From Oscillospiraceae bacterium (GTDB taxonomy: Bacteria > Bacillota > Clostridia > Oscillospirales > Oscillospiraceae), in assembly GCA_009777775.1 (NCBI GenBank), contig WRLE01000008.1, forward strand, positions 1 to 64,000: a DNA stretch of 64,000 bases, read 5' to 3'. Below the pieces are notes generated by a model. The model had not been told where the DNA came from. It was given only the letters and a program-made list of their open reading frames with translations, and searched no databases. How positions within the stretch are numbered: the first letter of the stretch is position 1; every line of letters starts with the position of its first letter. The translations under genes were made by a program, and so were the position numbers. Positions 8,350-17,553 of this stretch are shown here, in pieces.

Positions 8350-9402
8350 CTATTTGTAGAATGTGTATTGCATCTTCATGAACTCATCGTTTGTCCATTC
8401 ACCAATTCTTCTGTCAAGATAGAAGTTGTCGTTAAATCCAGTCGCTGGGGGCGGTGCTTCTTCTGGGGTTTCCAGAGGCGGTAAATCAGGACGACGTCCG
8501 CTTCTACCTAGATATGCCCATCCTCCGCCAGCTGCCATTTTTGTGATGTAATCCCTGAATTCTGTCCTAATTTCTTCCTCAGTGACAGTGCCTTTTTTAA
8601 TGAAGCGGCTTTCAAAACCTTGGCACAAAACAAGCTTATTGCCATACTTCTCTTTTATTGCGAATGCGTCGTTGGAAGACTGTACTGGATCCCAGAAAGA
8701 AACACCCATACTGACGAGGTCTTCAAGCAAGGGCTCGAACCAGCCGCAATTGTGATGTCCGCATATTACATCATCAGCTCTAAAGATGTCATAGTAAGCT
8801 CTCCATGAAGGAGCGAAGATGTCACGAAATACTTCCACTGAAACAAAGGGAGCATACTCATGAGCTATGTCATCAGCAAGGTTCGTAAACTCCGGCTTAT
8901 AATAGAATGCATAATTCTTTGCCATTTTGGTGGTGTATTCACCAATATATGCGAAAAATTCTTTAACATAATCCGGCTCTTCCAAGCAAGCCATGAGACC
9001 TTCTTGGAAACCCATAACGCCCATTAGTGTTTGGAAGACACCTGGAGAACCAGCTCCACCACCAAAGGGAAGCTCAAAATCGTGGTTGTCTCTGGCTTGT
9101 TTTGCAGCATCTTCCCATTCACGTTGGGTAATATCATCAGGATTTGGCAGTTTTATGACATCGCCCCATCTTCTGATGTCATCTAATACGTAGTCCCATG
9201 TTTTTGGCATTGCTGCATTTGTAATTCCGCCTTGGTCTCTTACAGATTCAACGCCAAAGAGACTGCGCATTACACCATTTTCGTCTGGTTGTGGTCTAAA
9301 AAATGGTGCGCCATTCATTCCCCAAAAGAGGCTATAAGTGGGTATATATTCCGGTTGTTCCCCTCTTGCCGCTCTAAGGAAATTTTCTCTAGTAGTTAAC
9401 AT
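8350..9402 (-). CDS. UroD-fold corrinoid/CoM-type methyltransferase-like protein, copy 1
   Basis: 350 residues of the uroporphyrinogen decarboxylase superfamily. It begins TRENFLRAARGEQPEYIP, the usual start of the methyltransferase branch. It carries GHHNCG with His217 and Cys219, and a later Cys in LVLCQGFE. His-x-Cys plus a distal Cys is the zinc site of MtaA/MtbA and related methylcobamide methyltransferases, while the arginine-rich N-terminus of true HemE is absent. A role in methyl transfer from a methoxylated or methylamine-like substrate to a corrinoid protein is therefore more likely than heme synthesis, but the substrate is unknown. It is about 87 percent identical by eye to the next gene, 51 bases upstream, so it arose by recent tandem duplication. 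Confidence 0.8.
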   Translation of the reverse strand: MLTTRENFLRAARGEQPEYIPTYSLFWGMNGAPFFRPQPDENGVMRSLFGVESVRDQGGITNAAMPKTWDYVLDDIRRWGDVIKLPNPDDITQREWEDAAKQARDNHDFELPFGGGAGSPGVFQTLMGVMGFQEGLMACLEEPDYVKEFFAYIGEYTTKMAKNYAFYYKPEFTNLADDIAHEYAPFVSVEVFRDIFAPSWRAYYDIFRADDVICGHHNCGWFEPLLEDLVSMGVSFWDPVQSSNDAFAIKEKYGNKLVLCQGFESRFIKKGTVTEEEIRTEFRDYITKMAAGGGWAYLGRSGRRPDLPPLETPEEAPPPATGFNDNFYLDRRIGEWTNDEFMKMQYTFYK

Positions 9403-9453
9403 ACGATTTCCTCCAGTTTTTTAATCAAGTAAAATTTATTGCTTTAACATATG

Positions 9454-10503
9454 CTAGTTATAGAAAGTGTATTGCATCTTTTGGAACTCATCGCTTACCC
9501 ATTCGCCAATTCTTCTATCAAGGTAGAAGTTATCGGTCATTGTTTGAAAAGCTGGTTGTTCTTCTGGAGTTTCCAGTGGTGGTAAATCAGGACGACGCGC
9601 GCCTCTGCCTGTATACGCCCATCCTCCGCCAACTGCGATTTTTGTGACATAATCACGGAATTGTTCTCTAATTTCTTCCTCGGTAACTGTACCTTTTTTT
9701 GTGAAGCGACTTTCGAAGCCCTGGCACATAACAAGACCGTTGCCATACTTCTCTTTTATTGCGAATGTGTCATTGGAAGACTGCACCGGATCCCAGAATG
9801 TAACACCCATACTAACAAGATCATCAAGGAAGGGTTCGAACCAGCCGCAATTGTGATGTCCACAGACAACATCATCAGCACGATAAATGTCATAATAAGC
9901 TCTCCAGCAAGGTGCAAAGATGTCTTGAAAGACTTCCAAGGAAACGAAGGGAGCATATTCATGGGCAATGTCGTCACCAATGATTGTAAACTCCGGCTTA
10001 TAGTAGAATGCGTGATTTTTCGCCATTTTAGTGGTGTATTCACCAATATATGCGAAGAACTCTTTAACATAATCCGGCTCTTCCAAGCAAGCCATGAGAC
10101 CTTCTTGGAAACCCATTACTCCCATAAGTGTTTGGAATACTCCTGGATTACCAGCTCCACCACCAAAGGGAAGCTCCCAATCGTGCCTGTCTCTGGCTTC
10201 TTTTGCGGCATCTTCCCATTCGCGTTGAGTAATGTCATCGGGATTTGGTAGTTTTATGACATCACCCCATTTTCTAATGTCATCTAATACATAGTCCCAT
10301 GTTTTTGGCATCGCTGCATTTGTAATCCCGCCCTGGTCTCTAACAGATTCGACACCAAATAGGTTGCGCATTACACCATTTTCATCTGGTTGTGGTCTAA
10401 AAAATGGTGCGCCGTTCATTCCCCAAAAGAGGCTGTAAGTTGGCAGGTATTCTGGAACCTGTCCTCTTGCTGCTCTAAGGAAATTTTCTCCTGTAGTAAG
10501 CAA
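9454..10503 (-). CDS. UroD-fold corrinoid/CoM-type methyltransferase-like protein, copy 2
   Basis: 349 residues and the tandem paralogue of 8350-9402. The HHNCG zinc motif and the distal Cys (LVMCQGFE) are conserved. It starts with TTG at 10501-10503, behind a full AAGGAGG eight bases away, where its paralogue uses ATG. This is the promoter-proximal copy and the two genes probably share one transcript. Differences between the copies are scattered and concentrate at the C-terminal loop around residues 310-325, which suggests either altered substrate range or dosage. The family assignment is good; the reaction is inferred. Confidence 0.8.
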   Translation of the reverse strand: MLTTGENFLRAARGQVPEYLPTYSLFWGMNGAPFFRPQPDENGVMRNLFGVESVRDQGGITNAAMPKTWDYVLDDIRKWGDVIKLPNPDDITQREWEDAAKEARDRHDWELPFGGGAGNPGVFQTLMGVMGFQEGLMACLEEPDYVKEFFAYIGEYTTKMAKNHAFYYKPEFTIIGDDIAHEYAPFVSLEVFQDIFAPCWRAYYDIYRADDVVCGHHNCGWFEPFLDDLVSMGVTFWDPVQSSNDTFAIKEKYGNGLVMCQGFESRFTKKGTVTEEEIREQFRDYVTKIAVGGGWAYTGRGARRPDLPPLETPEEQPAFQTMTDNFYLDRRIGEWVSDEFQKMQYTFYN

Positions 10504-10819
10504 ATTATATTCCTCCTTTTTATAATTGACGCTACTGCGCCTTTTGCATTACGGAAAAGTTATAATTCATAGTTGATTAATCAAATTATAGTGATTAAAT
10601 TATGACTTACACATAATCCGCTGGACTATAATCACATTAGTTTGGCGGTACTCACCAAACAATGTTATTATTGGGAATATAGTATCTATGCGAGTTTTCC
10701 ACGGTTTTGACAAAGTTGCTACTTTCGATATTTAATATGTTACTTTAACCATATACTCTATAAAATGAGTATATAGAATATTTTACCAAAATGTCAAGAT
10801 ATTTTTCCATATCATTTGT
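10504..10819. other. Intergenic region between the ecfT-like gene and the UroD pair
   Basis: 316 bases without a convincing gene. It holds the ribosome binding site and presumably the promoter of the UroD pair. An AT-rich inverted repeat ATATACTC (10751-10758) with GAGTATAT (10767-10774) could be a weak terminator after the ECF operon. A short TTTGG/CCAAA repeat lies near 10640-10658. Nothing else is supported. Confidence 0.5.
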
Positions 10820-11644
10820 TTAAATAAAAGGATTGTAAAAACGTCCATTGTTGAGAACAATGGTGTATACGGAAAGCCCGATGCAAAGAATAGCTATTAC
10901 TGCGACTATATAGTCATATGATATAAAAGACCGCCCAGAATACCAAGTTCGTTTCTTTTCCCGTCCGAATCCTCTCATTTCCATTGCATTGCTTATTTGC
11001 TCAATTCTATCGAGACTGGAAAAAACAAGGGGGAACAATATGGTTAAAACTCCCTTTAATCGCGCCTTAATAGGTGCTTTTTTTGATATATCTACTCCCC
11101 TAGCTTGCTGTGCTTGGCTGATGTCTCGATAATTTCTCTGGACTTCCGGAATATATCGAAGTGCTAGGGAAACAGCATAGGCAATTTTATAACTCACCCC
11201 AAGAGTGTTAAGAGACCAGGCAAACTCAGCCGGGTCGGTGGTTAAAAAGAAAACCAAGGCAATGGGAACTATGGAAAAATATTTCAAGGTCACATTCATT
11301 TGATAATACAATTGCTGCACTGTAATAGTATATCTTTCTGAAATCCGAAGCAGCTCATTGCGAGTCCCATATATCAAAACTCCTTGCTCAGGGGCAAAAA
11401 GAAAAATAGCAATATTATTGATTAGCAAAAAAACAAAGATAAAGACCAAGATAGCCTTTATCTCCTTAAACGATATTTTAGCCATAATAAACAATGATAT
11501 GGAAACAGCAATCACAAGTAGCAAAAAGCGAGTATCAAAGGTTATCATTGCTGAAATGCTCATGGCAAGGGTCAGGAAAATCTTAGATGCTCCAGACATT
11601 TCATCAACAATCGTTTTCCTTGGTATGTAACCAAATGATGTCAT
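10820..11644 (-). CDS. ECF transporter transmembrane T component
   Basis: 274 residues with five to six hydrophobic helices and a long cytoplasmic region. The EcfT signatures are present: SLALRYIPEVQRNYRDISQAQQARG near residues 165-190 and ISNAMEMRGFGREKKRTW near 236-254, the two Ala-Arg-Gly-type coupling helices that contact the ATPases. It is the third gene of an operon with the fused ATPase and the S component (32-base gap), so it belongs to a dedicated (group I) ECF importer and not the general module at 61.8-64 kb. Confidence 0.88.
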   Translation of the reverse strand: MTSFGYIPRKTIVDEMSGASKIFLTLAMSISAMITFDTRFLLLVIAVSISLFIMAKISFKEIKAILVFIFVFLLINNIAIFLFAPEQGVLIYGTRNELLRISERYTITVQQLYYQMNVTLKYFSIVPIALVFFLTTDPAEFAWSLNTLGVSYKIAYAVSLALRYIPEVQRNYRDISQAQQARGVDISKKAPIKARLKGVLTILFPLVFSSLDRIEQISNAMEMRGFGREKKRTWYSGRSFISYDYIVAVIAILCIGLSVYTIVLNNGRFYNPFI

Positions 11645-11676
11645 AATGAACCTGCTCCACTCTCGTAATATTTATG

Positions 11677-13380
11677 CTATGATAAATAAGCGCGCACCAA
11701 TGATTTCGGGTCTTCTATATCGCACAACCTAGCCAATTCATATAAACTTGTTTCACGAAGGCTTGCTTTTTTTGCAAGTTCGGGGTCAGACAATGCTTCG
11801 TATGCATGACAATCTGCAATAAGCTCCCCATTGCTAAAAACAAGAGCGCGTTTTGCATATTCTATGCACAGATGCATATCATGGGTGATTAAAACAACAG
11901 TAACACCACTGGCATTGAGGGAGAGAAGAAATTCCATGATGTCTGTATAATGCCTAAAATCCTGTCCAGCTGTTGGCTCATCTAGTATCAATATCTGGGG
12001 TCTGAGCACAAGAGCATCCGCTATTGTCACTCGTTTCTTTTGCCCATAACTGAGTGCCGAAATTGGCCAGTCTATCACCTTCGATAATCCACAGACTTCC
12101 AGGACAGACTCCACACGTTCTCTAACCTCTTGCTCTCCGAAACCACGAACCCTCAAACCCAAGGCAACCTCATCAAATATCATGGGTTTACAAATCATTT
12201 GGTTCGGGTTTTGCATCACATAGCCTATCCGCTCTGCTCTCTCTGGGATAGTCAGCCCAGACATATCTTCGCCATTATATATAATTTTTCCAGTATCGGG
12301 TTCTTCAAATCCAATAATTAATTTCGCCAAGGTGCTTTTTCCTGCTCCATTAGCCCCGATGATGGCAGTCATTTCACCAGCAAATAGCTTGAAGCTGACA
12401 TTATCCAGCACAAGCTTTTTTGTTTTAGTTGTAATATTATATGAAAAGCTCGTCTCAAGTAGCTCCAGTAGTGGAGTCTCTTCCTGATGGTTAGTCGTCT
12501 TAAGCTCTTGCGAGACTGCTTGATTTACCCATTTCTGAATCGACTCCTTATCAGTATCTGTTAATACCAACGATTCCAAATTACCAGGTTTATCATCAGG
12601 AAGCAGCACTACACCTGCTCGTTCGAGTGCTTTAACATATAAAGGTTTACGGATACCCACCTCATCTAGAAGCTCAGACACAACAATTTCATCTGGGCTA
12701 CAGTCGGCGATGATGCGCCCATTGTCCATGAGTATCACTCTATCTATGTGCCTGTGCAACACATCCTCTATGCGATGTTCAATGATGATAACTGTGCATT
12801 TTGACCTTTGAGCAATTCGATCGATCAGCTCCGTTGCTAGTTTCCCTGTATATGGGTCAAGGGAAGCCAGGGGCTCATCAAAAAGTAAGATTGGAGTTGC
12901 ATTAACGAGGATCCCTGCCATGCTAACCCTCTGTTTTTGTCCCCCAGACAAGTTATGGGGAGCTAGCATGGCATATTGGTTCGCAGCAACCTCCTCGCAG
13001 GTATTATAGACTCGACGTATCATATCCGATTGCGGTATGGCTTGATTTTCAAGGGCAAAGGCAACATCTGCTGCACTGGTGAGCCCAACAAACTGAGCAT
13101 CGGTATCTTGCAAAACAGTACCAACTAATTTAGATGAATCGAAAACGCTAGTTGGTGCTTTTCCCCCTATAAGCAGCTCCCCTGTGATGATTCCGGGGTT
13201 GTTGAAAGGAATGAGTCCGTTGAGGCAGCTACCCAATGTGCTTTTTCCGCTACCCGAGGGACCTGCAATGAGGATTTTTTCACCCTTTTCAATGCGCAGG
13301 TTTATATTCACTAGGGTTGGGTTCTTTTGAGCTCGATATTGAAAAGAAAAGTTCCGAAACTCAATGAGAGAATTGCTCAT
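11677..13380 (-). CDS. ECF transporter fused double ATPase (A-A')
   Basis: 567 residues containing two complete ABC ATPase domains. Domain 1 has Walker A GPSGSGKSTLG near residue 40, signature LSGGQKQRVSMAG and Walker B ILLFDEPLASLDP. Domain 2 has Walker A GANGAGKSTLAK near 345, signature LSYGQKKRVTIAD and Walker B ILILDEPTAGQD. This fused form (as in YkoD) replaces separate EcfA1 and EcfA2 in dedicated vitamin importers. The stop-start overlap with the S component is 4 bases. It energises uptake of the ligand bound by the S component. Confidence 0.9.
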   Translation of the reverse strand: MSNSLIEFRNFSFQYRAQKNPTLVNINLRIEKGEKILIAGPSGSGKSTLGSCLNGLIPFNNPGIITGELLIGGKAPTSVFDSSKLVGTVLQDTDAQFVGLTSAADVAFALENQAIPQSDMIRRVYNTCEEVAANQYAMLAPHNLSGGQKQRVSMAGILVNATPILLFDEPLASLDPYTGKLATELIDRIAQRSKCTVIIIEHRIEDVLHRHIDRVILMDNGRIIADCSPDEIVVSELLDEVGIRKPLYVKALERAGVVLLPDDKPGNLESLVLTDTDKESIQKWVNQAVSQELKTTNHQEETPLLELLETSFSYNITTKTKKLVLDNVSFKLFAGEMTAIIGANGAGKSTLAKLIIGFEEPDTGKIIYNGEDMSGLTIPERAERIGYVMQNPNQMICKPMIFDEVALGLRVRGFGEQEVRERVESVLEVCGLSKVIDWPISALSYGQKKRVTIADALVLRPQILILDEPTAGQDFRHYTDIMEFLLSLNASGVTVVLITHDMHLCIEYAKRALVFSNGELIADCHAYEALSDPELAKKASLRETSLYELARLCDIEDPKSLVRAYLS

Positions 13381-13913
13381 CCTAGGCTTCCTGTTTTGAC
13401 TCGAGTTTTAGCATATGCTGCCAATAATGCTGTGCCAATAACTGCTGTGAACACAAAGTTTCCGGCTCCAGCAATCAAACCTTGGATAAAGACTTTGTTG
13501 GCTGGCTCTGCATATATTGCTATATCAAGCCCTGGTGCAACAAGCCCCCATGAGATGCCATGGACAAGTAGGCTACCAAATATAAAACGGACGAGGTCGC
13601 TTTTTTCCAATGCACCTTCCTCCGCTTTTTTTGATTTAACAACGAATCCAGACAAAAATCCAACAACGGCACTGGCAATAACCCAGCTCCACCATATTCC
13701 CCAGCCGAATGCTAAATCAGTGAGAGTATGCCCAATTAGTCCAATGAGCAGACCGCAAAATGGTCCAAATACTGCTGCAAAAAAACCTAATACTGCATAT
13801 TGGAGCGTGAGATAGGTGTTGGCAAATATCGGTATGGATACAAACCTTGCCAATACGAAAAATATAGCAGAACCAATCGCAGTCGCTACTACCTGTTTTA
13901 TGGAATACTTCAT
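13377..13913 (-). CDS. ECF transporter S component, UPF0397 family
   Basis: 178 residues with about five or six membrane helices. Its start (IKQVVATAIGSAIFFVLARF, then SIPI) and the segment GPFCGLLIGLIGHTLTDLAFG, then WWSWVIAS, are the hallmarks of UPF0397, a branch often labelled a riboflavin-type ECF substrate-binding subunit. It is the first gene of the S-AA'-T operon and decides substrate specificity. The true ligand is not established for most members. A TGTCCAT/ATGGACA inverted repeat about 57 bases upstream may be a regulator site. No FMN or thiamine riboswitch was seen in the leader. Confidence 0.85.
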   Translation of the reverse strand: MKYSIKQVVATAIGSAIFFVLARFVSIPIFANTYLTLQYAVLGFFAAVFGPFCGLLIGLIGHTLTDLAFGWGIWWSWVIASAVVGFLSGFVVKSKKAEEGALEKSDLVRFIFGSLLVHGISWGLVAPGLDIAIYAEPANKVFIQGLIAGAGNFVFTAVIGTALLAAYAKTRVKTGSLG

Positions 13914-14388
13914 CTAAAACACTCCTTTTATTTTTGTTATGAAAACAGTATAAACGCTATACAAAGTTTTGTCCATATGAACTTCAAATGGACAGATAGT
14001 AATCTCGATTGACTCAGTTAATAAATTGTTCACAAAATGCTAGACAACATATGATGATTATGTTAATATAAATCATAAACTCTGGTATACACAATGTAGA
14101 TGCATCACCCACATATATGGCATCATTACATCATTTAGTTGTAAAATGCTGGAAAAGTCTGTGTTTACAATGTGTAAACGGAGTAAAAGAGAAATATCTG
14201 ACTGTTTCAAATATACCCGCTGGCTATGAAAACCAAAATTGCGGACTTGGTTTTTTCACTATTTGAACATAAATATTTCCCGACAAATACTCTTTTGAAA
14301 GGGGGCATTGGTTGAAAAATTAATATGCAATACCATTTATTTGCTCCAGTTTCCATAGGGAAACAATAAAATCAAAAGGAGATTATTT
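13914..14388. promoter_or_regulatory. Divergent regulatory region between the ECF operon and the MFS gene
   Basis: 475 bases without a credible gene. It contains three symmetric elements. TGTCCAT (13970-13976) and ATGGACA (13988-13994) lie near the ECF operon. GTTTACA (14163-14169) and TGTAAAC (14173-14179) are perfect arms with a 3-base spacer. AAAACCAA (14229-14236) and TTGGTTTT (14247-14254) form a stem followed by more T residues, about 135 bases before the MFS start, and could be an attenuator-like hairpin. The sequence shows the repeats; the regulatory roles are inferred. Confidence 0.5.
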
Positions 14389-15837
14389 ATGAGCGGAAAT
14401 ACACCTGCTCCCGCTGCACCCGCAGCACCAACCTTCACCAAAGCAGACATAGCGCGACATATGCCATGGGTTTATGCCATATATTCCTTACTCAATTCAA
14501 CAGCATCAACAATGGCACTAACCCATATGCAATTCTTCCTAACAGAATTTGCTGGCATACCCATTAACAACTTTGTTGCGGTTGTTACCGTTGCACGTTT
14601 TGCAGATTTAGCAGTTTCACTGATTGCTGGTCCCATAATCCAGCGTCAAGCCCGCATGAGGCCTTGGGTTTGGGGTACTTACGTTGTTTCTGGTTTGGGA
14701 ACAATAGCATGCTTCCTTAATCCTCCGGTTAACATAGGTGCAAAGCTCGCCATTGTTGCGATATTCTACTGCTTTATCCATTTCCCGATGAACTTTGCTA
14801 CAGTCTCGGTCAGTACTTTGCAAATTAAGGTTGTTGGACCAAACCCCTATAACCGTCTTGCTATAACTGCCATGACCACCCGCGTAAGCTCTGCATGGAG
14901 GATTGTCACCTCGGCAGTGATAATGCCTGCAATTACATTCCTCAATAGTCAACTTGGCTTCGGTAGAGGCTACACACTCATGACAATCATACTAGCTTGC
15001 ATGAGCTTCGCAGCTGTCACAGTGCTATACATCTTCACAAAACCCTATGAACCAAAAGATACACCAAAACCCACAGCAACAGGTGCTCAAACCAACCCAC
15101 TAAAAATGTATGCTTCTGCAGCAAAGAGCTTTCCATTGATGGTTCTCCTTGGATGCTCCATGCTCACAGGTATCGCAGGTCAGGTTATGTCATCTGGAAC
15201 CCAATACTATTGGCGCTACTCTGTTGAAAACATGAATCTTCAGGCGTTCCAAGCAACAGTCGGCTCCTTTGTGTCTTTGGGACTATCAATGTTCATGCCA
15301 CAAATCGCAAGAAAAATGGTGCCTAAACAGACCTCTGTCATAAACTATTTTTGGACAGTTGGTTGGTATTTCGCAATATTCTTCTTTGCTGACGGACGAC
15401 CCTATCACTATATGGTCTTCAGTTGGATGAATTCCATCTCAACTAGCTTGAGCGGAGCTTGGGGTAATCAACTTTGGGTTAACGCTGCAGAGGTGGACTT
15501 CTATGAAACAGGACTTGACAACCGTCCCTTTATCATGTCGCTATCCAACCTGCCGATTAAAATGGGCTTCATCATATCTGGACCTTTCACCGCCTGGATG
15601 TTAAACAATACTGGATATGAGTACATAGAAGGCATTGGTGGCACCATGGCTGACACAAGCCGTTTCGTAAAAATTTGGTTTACAATCCCCATCATATTAT
15701 GGGCAATGGCTGGTTTACTCTTCACATTCGGATATAGAGTTAAACAGGATTATGCCGTGGAATGCGCTATTAAAAACAAAGAAGCCGCCGCTGCCAAAGC
15801 AGCTGCCGCAGCCGCAGGTTCACCTGCAACCAGTTAA
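14389..15837 (+). CDS. MFS transporter of the glycoside/cation symporter (MelB-like) type
   Basis: 482 residues with about twelve membrane helices, preceded by AAAAGGAG at good spacing. Helix order and segments such as GTYVVSGLGTIACFL and PFIMSLSNLPIKMGFIISGPF fit the GPH/MelB-like branch of the major facilitator superfamily. Both termini are odd: an Ala/Pro-rich start (NTPAPAAPAAPTFT) and an alanine-rich tail from about residue 463. It lies between UroD-like gene pairs, suggesting that it imports their substrate or a related glycoside. The specificity is not readable from sequence. Confidence 0.8.
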   Translation: MSGNTPAPAAPAAPTFTKADIARHMPWVYAIYSLLNSTASTMALTHMQFFLTEFAGIPINNFVAVVTVARFADLAVSLIAGPIIQRQARMRPWVWGTYVVSGLGTIACFLNPPVNIGAKLAIVAIFYCFIHFPMNFATVSVSTLQIKVVGPNPYNRLAITAMTTRVSSAWRIVTSAVIMPAITFLNSQLGFGRGYTLMTIILACMSFAAVTVLYIFTKPYEPKDTPKPTATGAQTNPLKMYASAAKSFPLMVLLGCSMLTGIAGQVMSSGTQYYWRYSVENMNLQAFQATVGSFVSLGLSMFMPQIARKMVPKQTSVINYFWTVGWYFAIFFFADGRPYHYMVFSWMNSISTSLSGAWGNQLWVNAAEVDFYETGLDNRPFIMSLSNLPIKMGFIISGPFTAWMLNNTGYEYIEGIGGTMADTSRFVKIWFTIPIILWAMAGLLFTFGYRVKQDYAVECAIKNKEAAAAKAAAAAAGSPATS

Positions 15838-15866
15838 AATACTTACATAAATATATAATCAAAAAA

Positions 15867-15906
15867 AACAACGCGGATGTATAACCCTTCATCCGCGTTG
15901 TTTATA
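15867..15906. terminator. Strong bidirectional intrinsic terminator
   Basis: AACAACGCGGATG (15867-15879) pairs perfectly with CATCCGCGTTGTT (15890-15902) around a 10-base loop. An A run precedes it and T-rich sequence follows, so it can stop transcription from both sides. It ends the MFS gene. The stem includes GGATG (15875-15879), the FokI recognition word. Confidence 0.85.
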
Positions 15907-15970
15907 TTTATTTTTAGCTCGTATCAATCTATTAAAATACGGTGATAAATCGTATATCGCCAAATTACCA

Positions 15971-16096
15971 ATGTATTTCGTAGGGCGCGGCATCCTTGAC
16001 GCGCCGCCGGAGTTGCCGTGAATGCTTGCAGCGCGTCTGGGAAGCCGCGCCCTACAGAAGCTGCGTACTACAAATGCCGCGTCCTACGAAATACAT
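15971..16096. repeat. GC-rich nested palindromic repeat element (REP/MITE-like)
   Basis: The outer arms at 15971-15993 and 16074-16096 are inverted copies of 23 bases with one mismatch. Inside, GTAGGGCGCGGC (15980-15991) also pairs perfectly with GCCGCGCCCTAC (16044-16055). The core is far richer in G+C than the surrounding DNA and has no reading frame. Size and symmetry fit a non-autonomous palindromic repeat. No second copy was noticed in this window. Confidence 0.7.
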
Positions 16097-16105
16097 TTCA
16101 TAAAA

Positions 16106-16145
16106 AACGATTCGGATGTAGCCATGTGACTCCATCCGAATCGTT
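16106..16145 (-). terminator. Intrinsic terminator after the UroD-like gene
   Basis: AACGATTCGGATG (16106-16118) and CATCCGAATCGTT (16133-16145) form a 13-bp perfect stem with a 14-base loop. On the minus strand it is followed by TTTTTATG. It lies 21 bases past the stop of the gene at 16167-17264. Confidence 0.8.
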
Positions 16146-16166
16146 AATTGTAATTGGAATATTTAT

Positions 16167-17264
16167 CTATTTGCTATAATTTTCCCTGGAAGCTTGATAC
16201 AGCGCGGTTCTGAAAGCTACTGGGTTTCTGCCAACGCCGCTGAGATATGAAGGTTTGCCTGGTTTGCAGAATTTGTCGGCATATGCTTGTGCAGCTGCTT
16301 TTTGCTCGTCTTCGCTGAGCTGCCAAATGCCAGCAGCGTTGTCGGGGATAACGCTGGTGATGATTTTGTCGCCATAAAGCTCATAAATCAATTGGGTGTC
16401 GTTCATGGTTTGGGGAGACCAATGATCCCAACCACAAGCAATCATGTTGGGAACTTGCTTGATGATGTTTCCGCAGCTGTGAAGCTCGGCGAATCTGCCT
16501 TTTGCATGAATGTGGTCAACGACTTTCTTCATGGAAGGAACTATCATTTCGGCAACGAGGTCTGGTGAGAAGAAGGTCTCTTTTTGAGCACCCCAGTCAT
16601 CATGGATGCAAATGCCATCGATTTCTGGGAAATACTCAACGCTCAGGTCAATAAGCTCAATCGCCAAATCAGCAAGTTTGTCAAAGAGCTCGAGGACTGC
16701 TTCCTTTTGATCTTCATCGTACAGAGCCATCAAAGCACCTTCGAAGTCCATGAAGGAGATGAGTCTTTCAAACCAAAAACCATTTAGAATCCAGAGGTTC
16801 ACATAGTTGGTGGTGGAGAGATACTCTTTGTTAAGCTCTGCAGAACCTGCCCAATCCCAAGATTTCAGGTCGGGCCAAACGAGTTTTTCTTTCCAGTCGT
16901 TGGCGTCTGCCAAAAGAGGCTCGCCTGGGCGTACGATGGAACCGCCGGCTTGTGCGACATATTCCCATTCGATACCAAAGAAGTCCGGTCCTCCGCCATG
17001 CTCTGCATTGACGAATGCTCCAGAGGTCGTGTTGGCATCTATGACAAATGCGCGGGCGATGTTTTCGGGATTGATTTTCGGGCAGAAGTTTGTGGTCTCC
17101 AGTCCAGCTGGCTGCCAAATCGCTTGCCTGCTGAGCATAGCTTTGTATCCTTCTTTATAGGACACGGGAGTGGCAAAGTGCACAGTGGGTGGGAATCCCT
17201 CTACGCGGGGTGGAACTTCCCTGACTACTTCCAGTTCTTTCGGGTCAAATGCCGGTACTGCCAT
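16167..17264 (-). CDS. UroD-fold methyltransferase-like protein, type 2 copy A
   Basis: 365 residues from ATG 17264, where GGAGGAAACCTAT supplies the ribosome binding site; an upstream in-frame start at 17309 lacks one. It belongs to the uroporphyrinogen decarboxylase superfamily, with IDGICIHDDWGAQKETFFSP and FAELHSCGN (His262-x-Cys264), the zinc-type motif of the methyltransferase branch. It differs clearly from the 8-10 kb pair (longer N-terminus, HSC instead of HHNC). It resembles the neighbour at 17554-18654, with GDKIITSVIPD against GDKLIFPLSPD. It has its own terminator and probably its own promoter. Substrate unknown. Confidence 0.78.
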   Translation of the reverse strand: MAVPAFDPKELEVVREVPPRVEGFPPTVHFATPVSYKEGYKAMLSRQAIWQPAGLETTNFCPKINPENIARAFVIDANTTSGAFVNAEHGGGPDFFGIEWEYVAQAGGSIVRPGEPLLADANDWKEKLVWPDLKSWDWAGSAELNKEYLSTTNYVNLWILNGFWFERLISFMDFEGALMALYDEDQKEAVLELFDKLADLAIELIDLSVEYFPEIDGICIHDDWGAQKETFFSPDLVAEMIVPSMKKVVDHIHAKGRFAELHSCGNIIKQVPNMIACGWDHWSPQTMNDTQLIYELYGDKIITSVIPDNAAGIWQLSEDEQKAAAQAYADKFCKPGKPSYLSGVGRNPVAFRTALYQASRENYSK

Positions 17265-17454
17265 ATAGGTTTCCTCCAAAAAAATAGTATTATCCAAAAG
17301 GATGAACAAAAAAACGAAAAACAGCTACTTTGAGTTATCACTGTTTTTATACTAAGCAGCGAGCTAAAGATATGCTATATTAATTCATCAGACTCGCTTG
17401 CATATGTATACTACCACACTAGGTTAATCATGTCAAAAGATATTTCGATTGAAA

Positions 17455-17490
17455 ACTGGGAGAATCGGATTTTTTTCCGAGTCTCCCAGT
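17455..17490 (-). terminator. Intrinsic terminator of the second type-2 UroD-like gene
   Basis: ACTGGGAGA (17455-17463) pairs with TCTCCCAGT (17482-17490). Inside, TCGGA pairs with TCCGA across a T-rich loop, giving a 9+5 bp stem with one mismatch. It lies 64 bases downstream of the stop at 17554. Confidence 0.75.
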
Positions 17491-17553
17491 AATTCCATTA
17501 CAAATGAAATATGTAGTGCTATGTTAAACTAATTCATATGCCTTTTACTTTGT

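Noticed and set aside
13914..14388. FMN, TPP or cobalamin riboswitch in front of the ECF operon
   Set aside because: None of the conserved cores of these aptamers was found on either strand.
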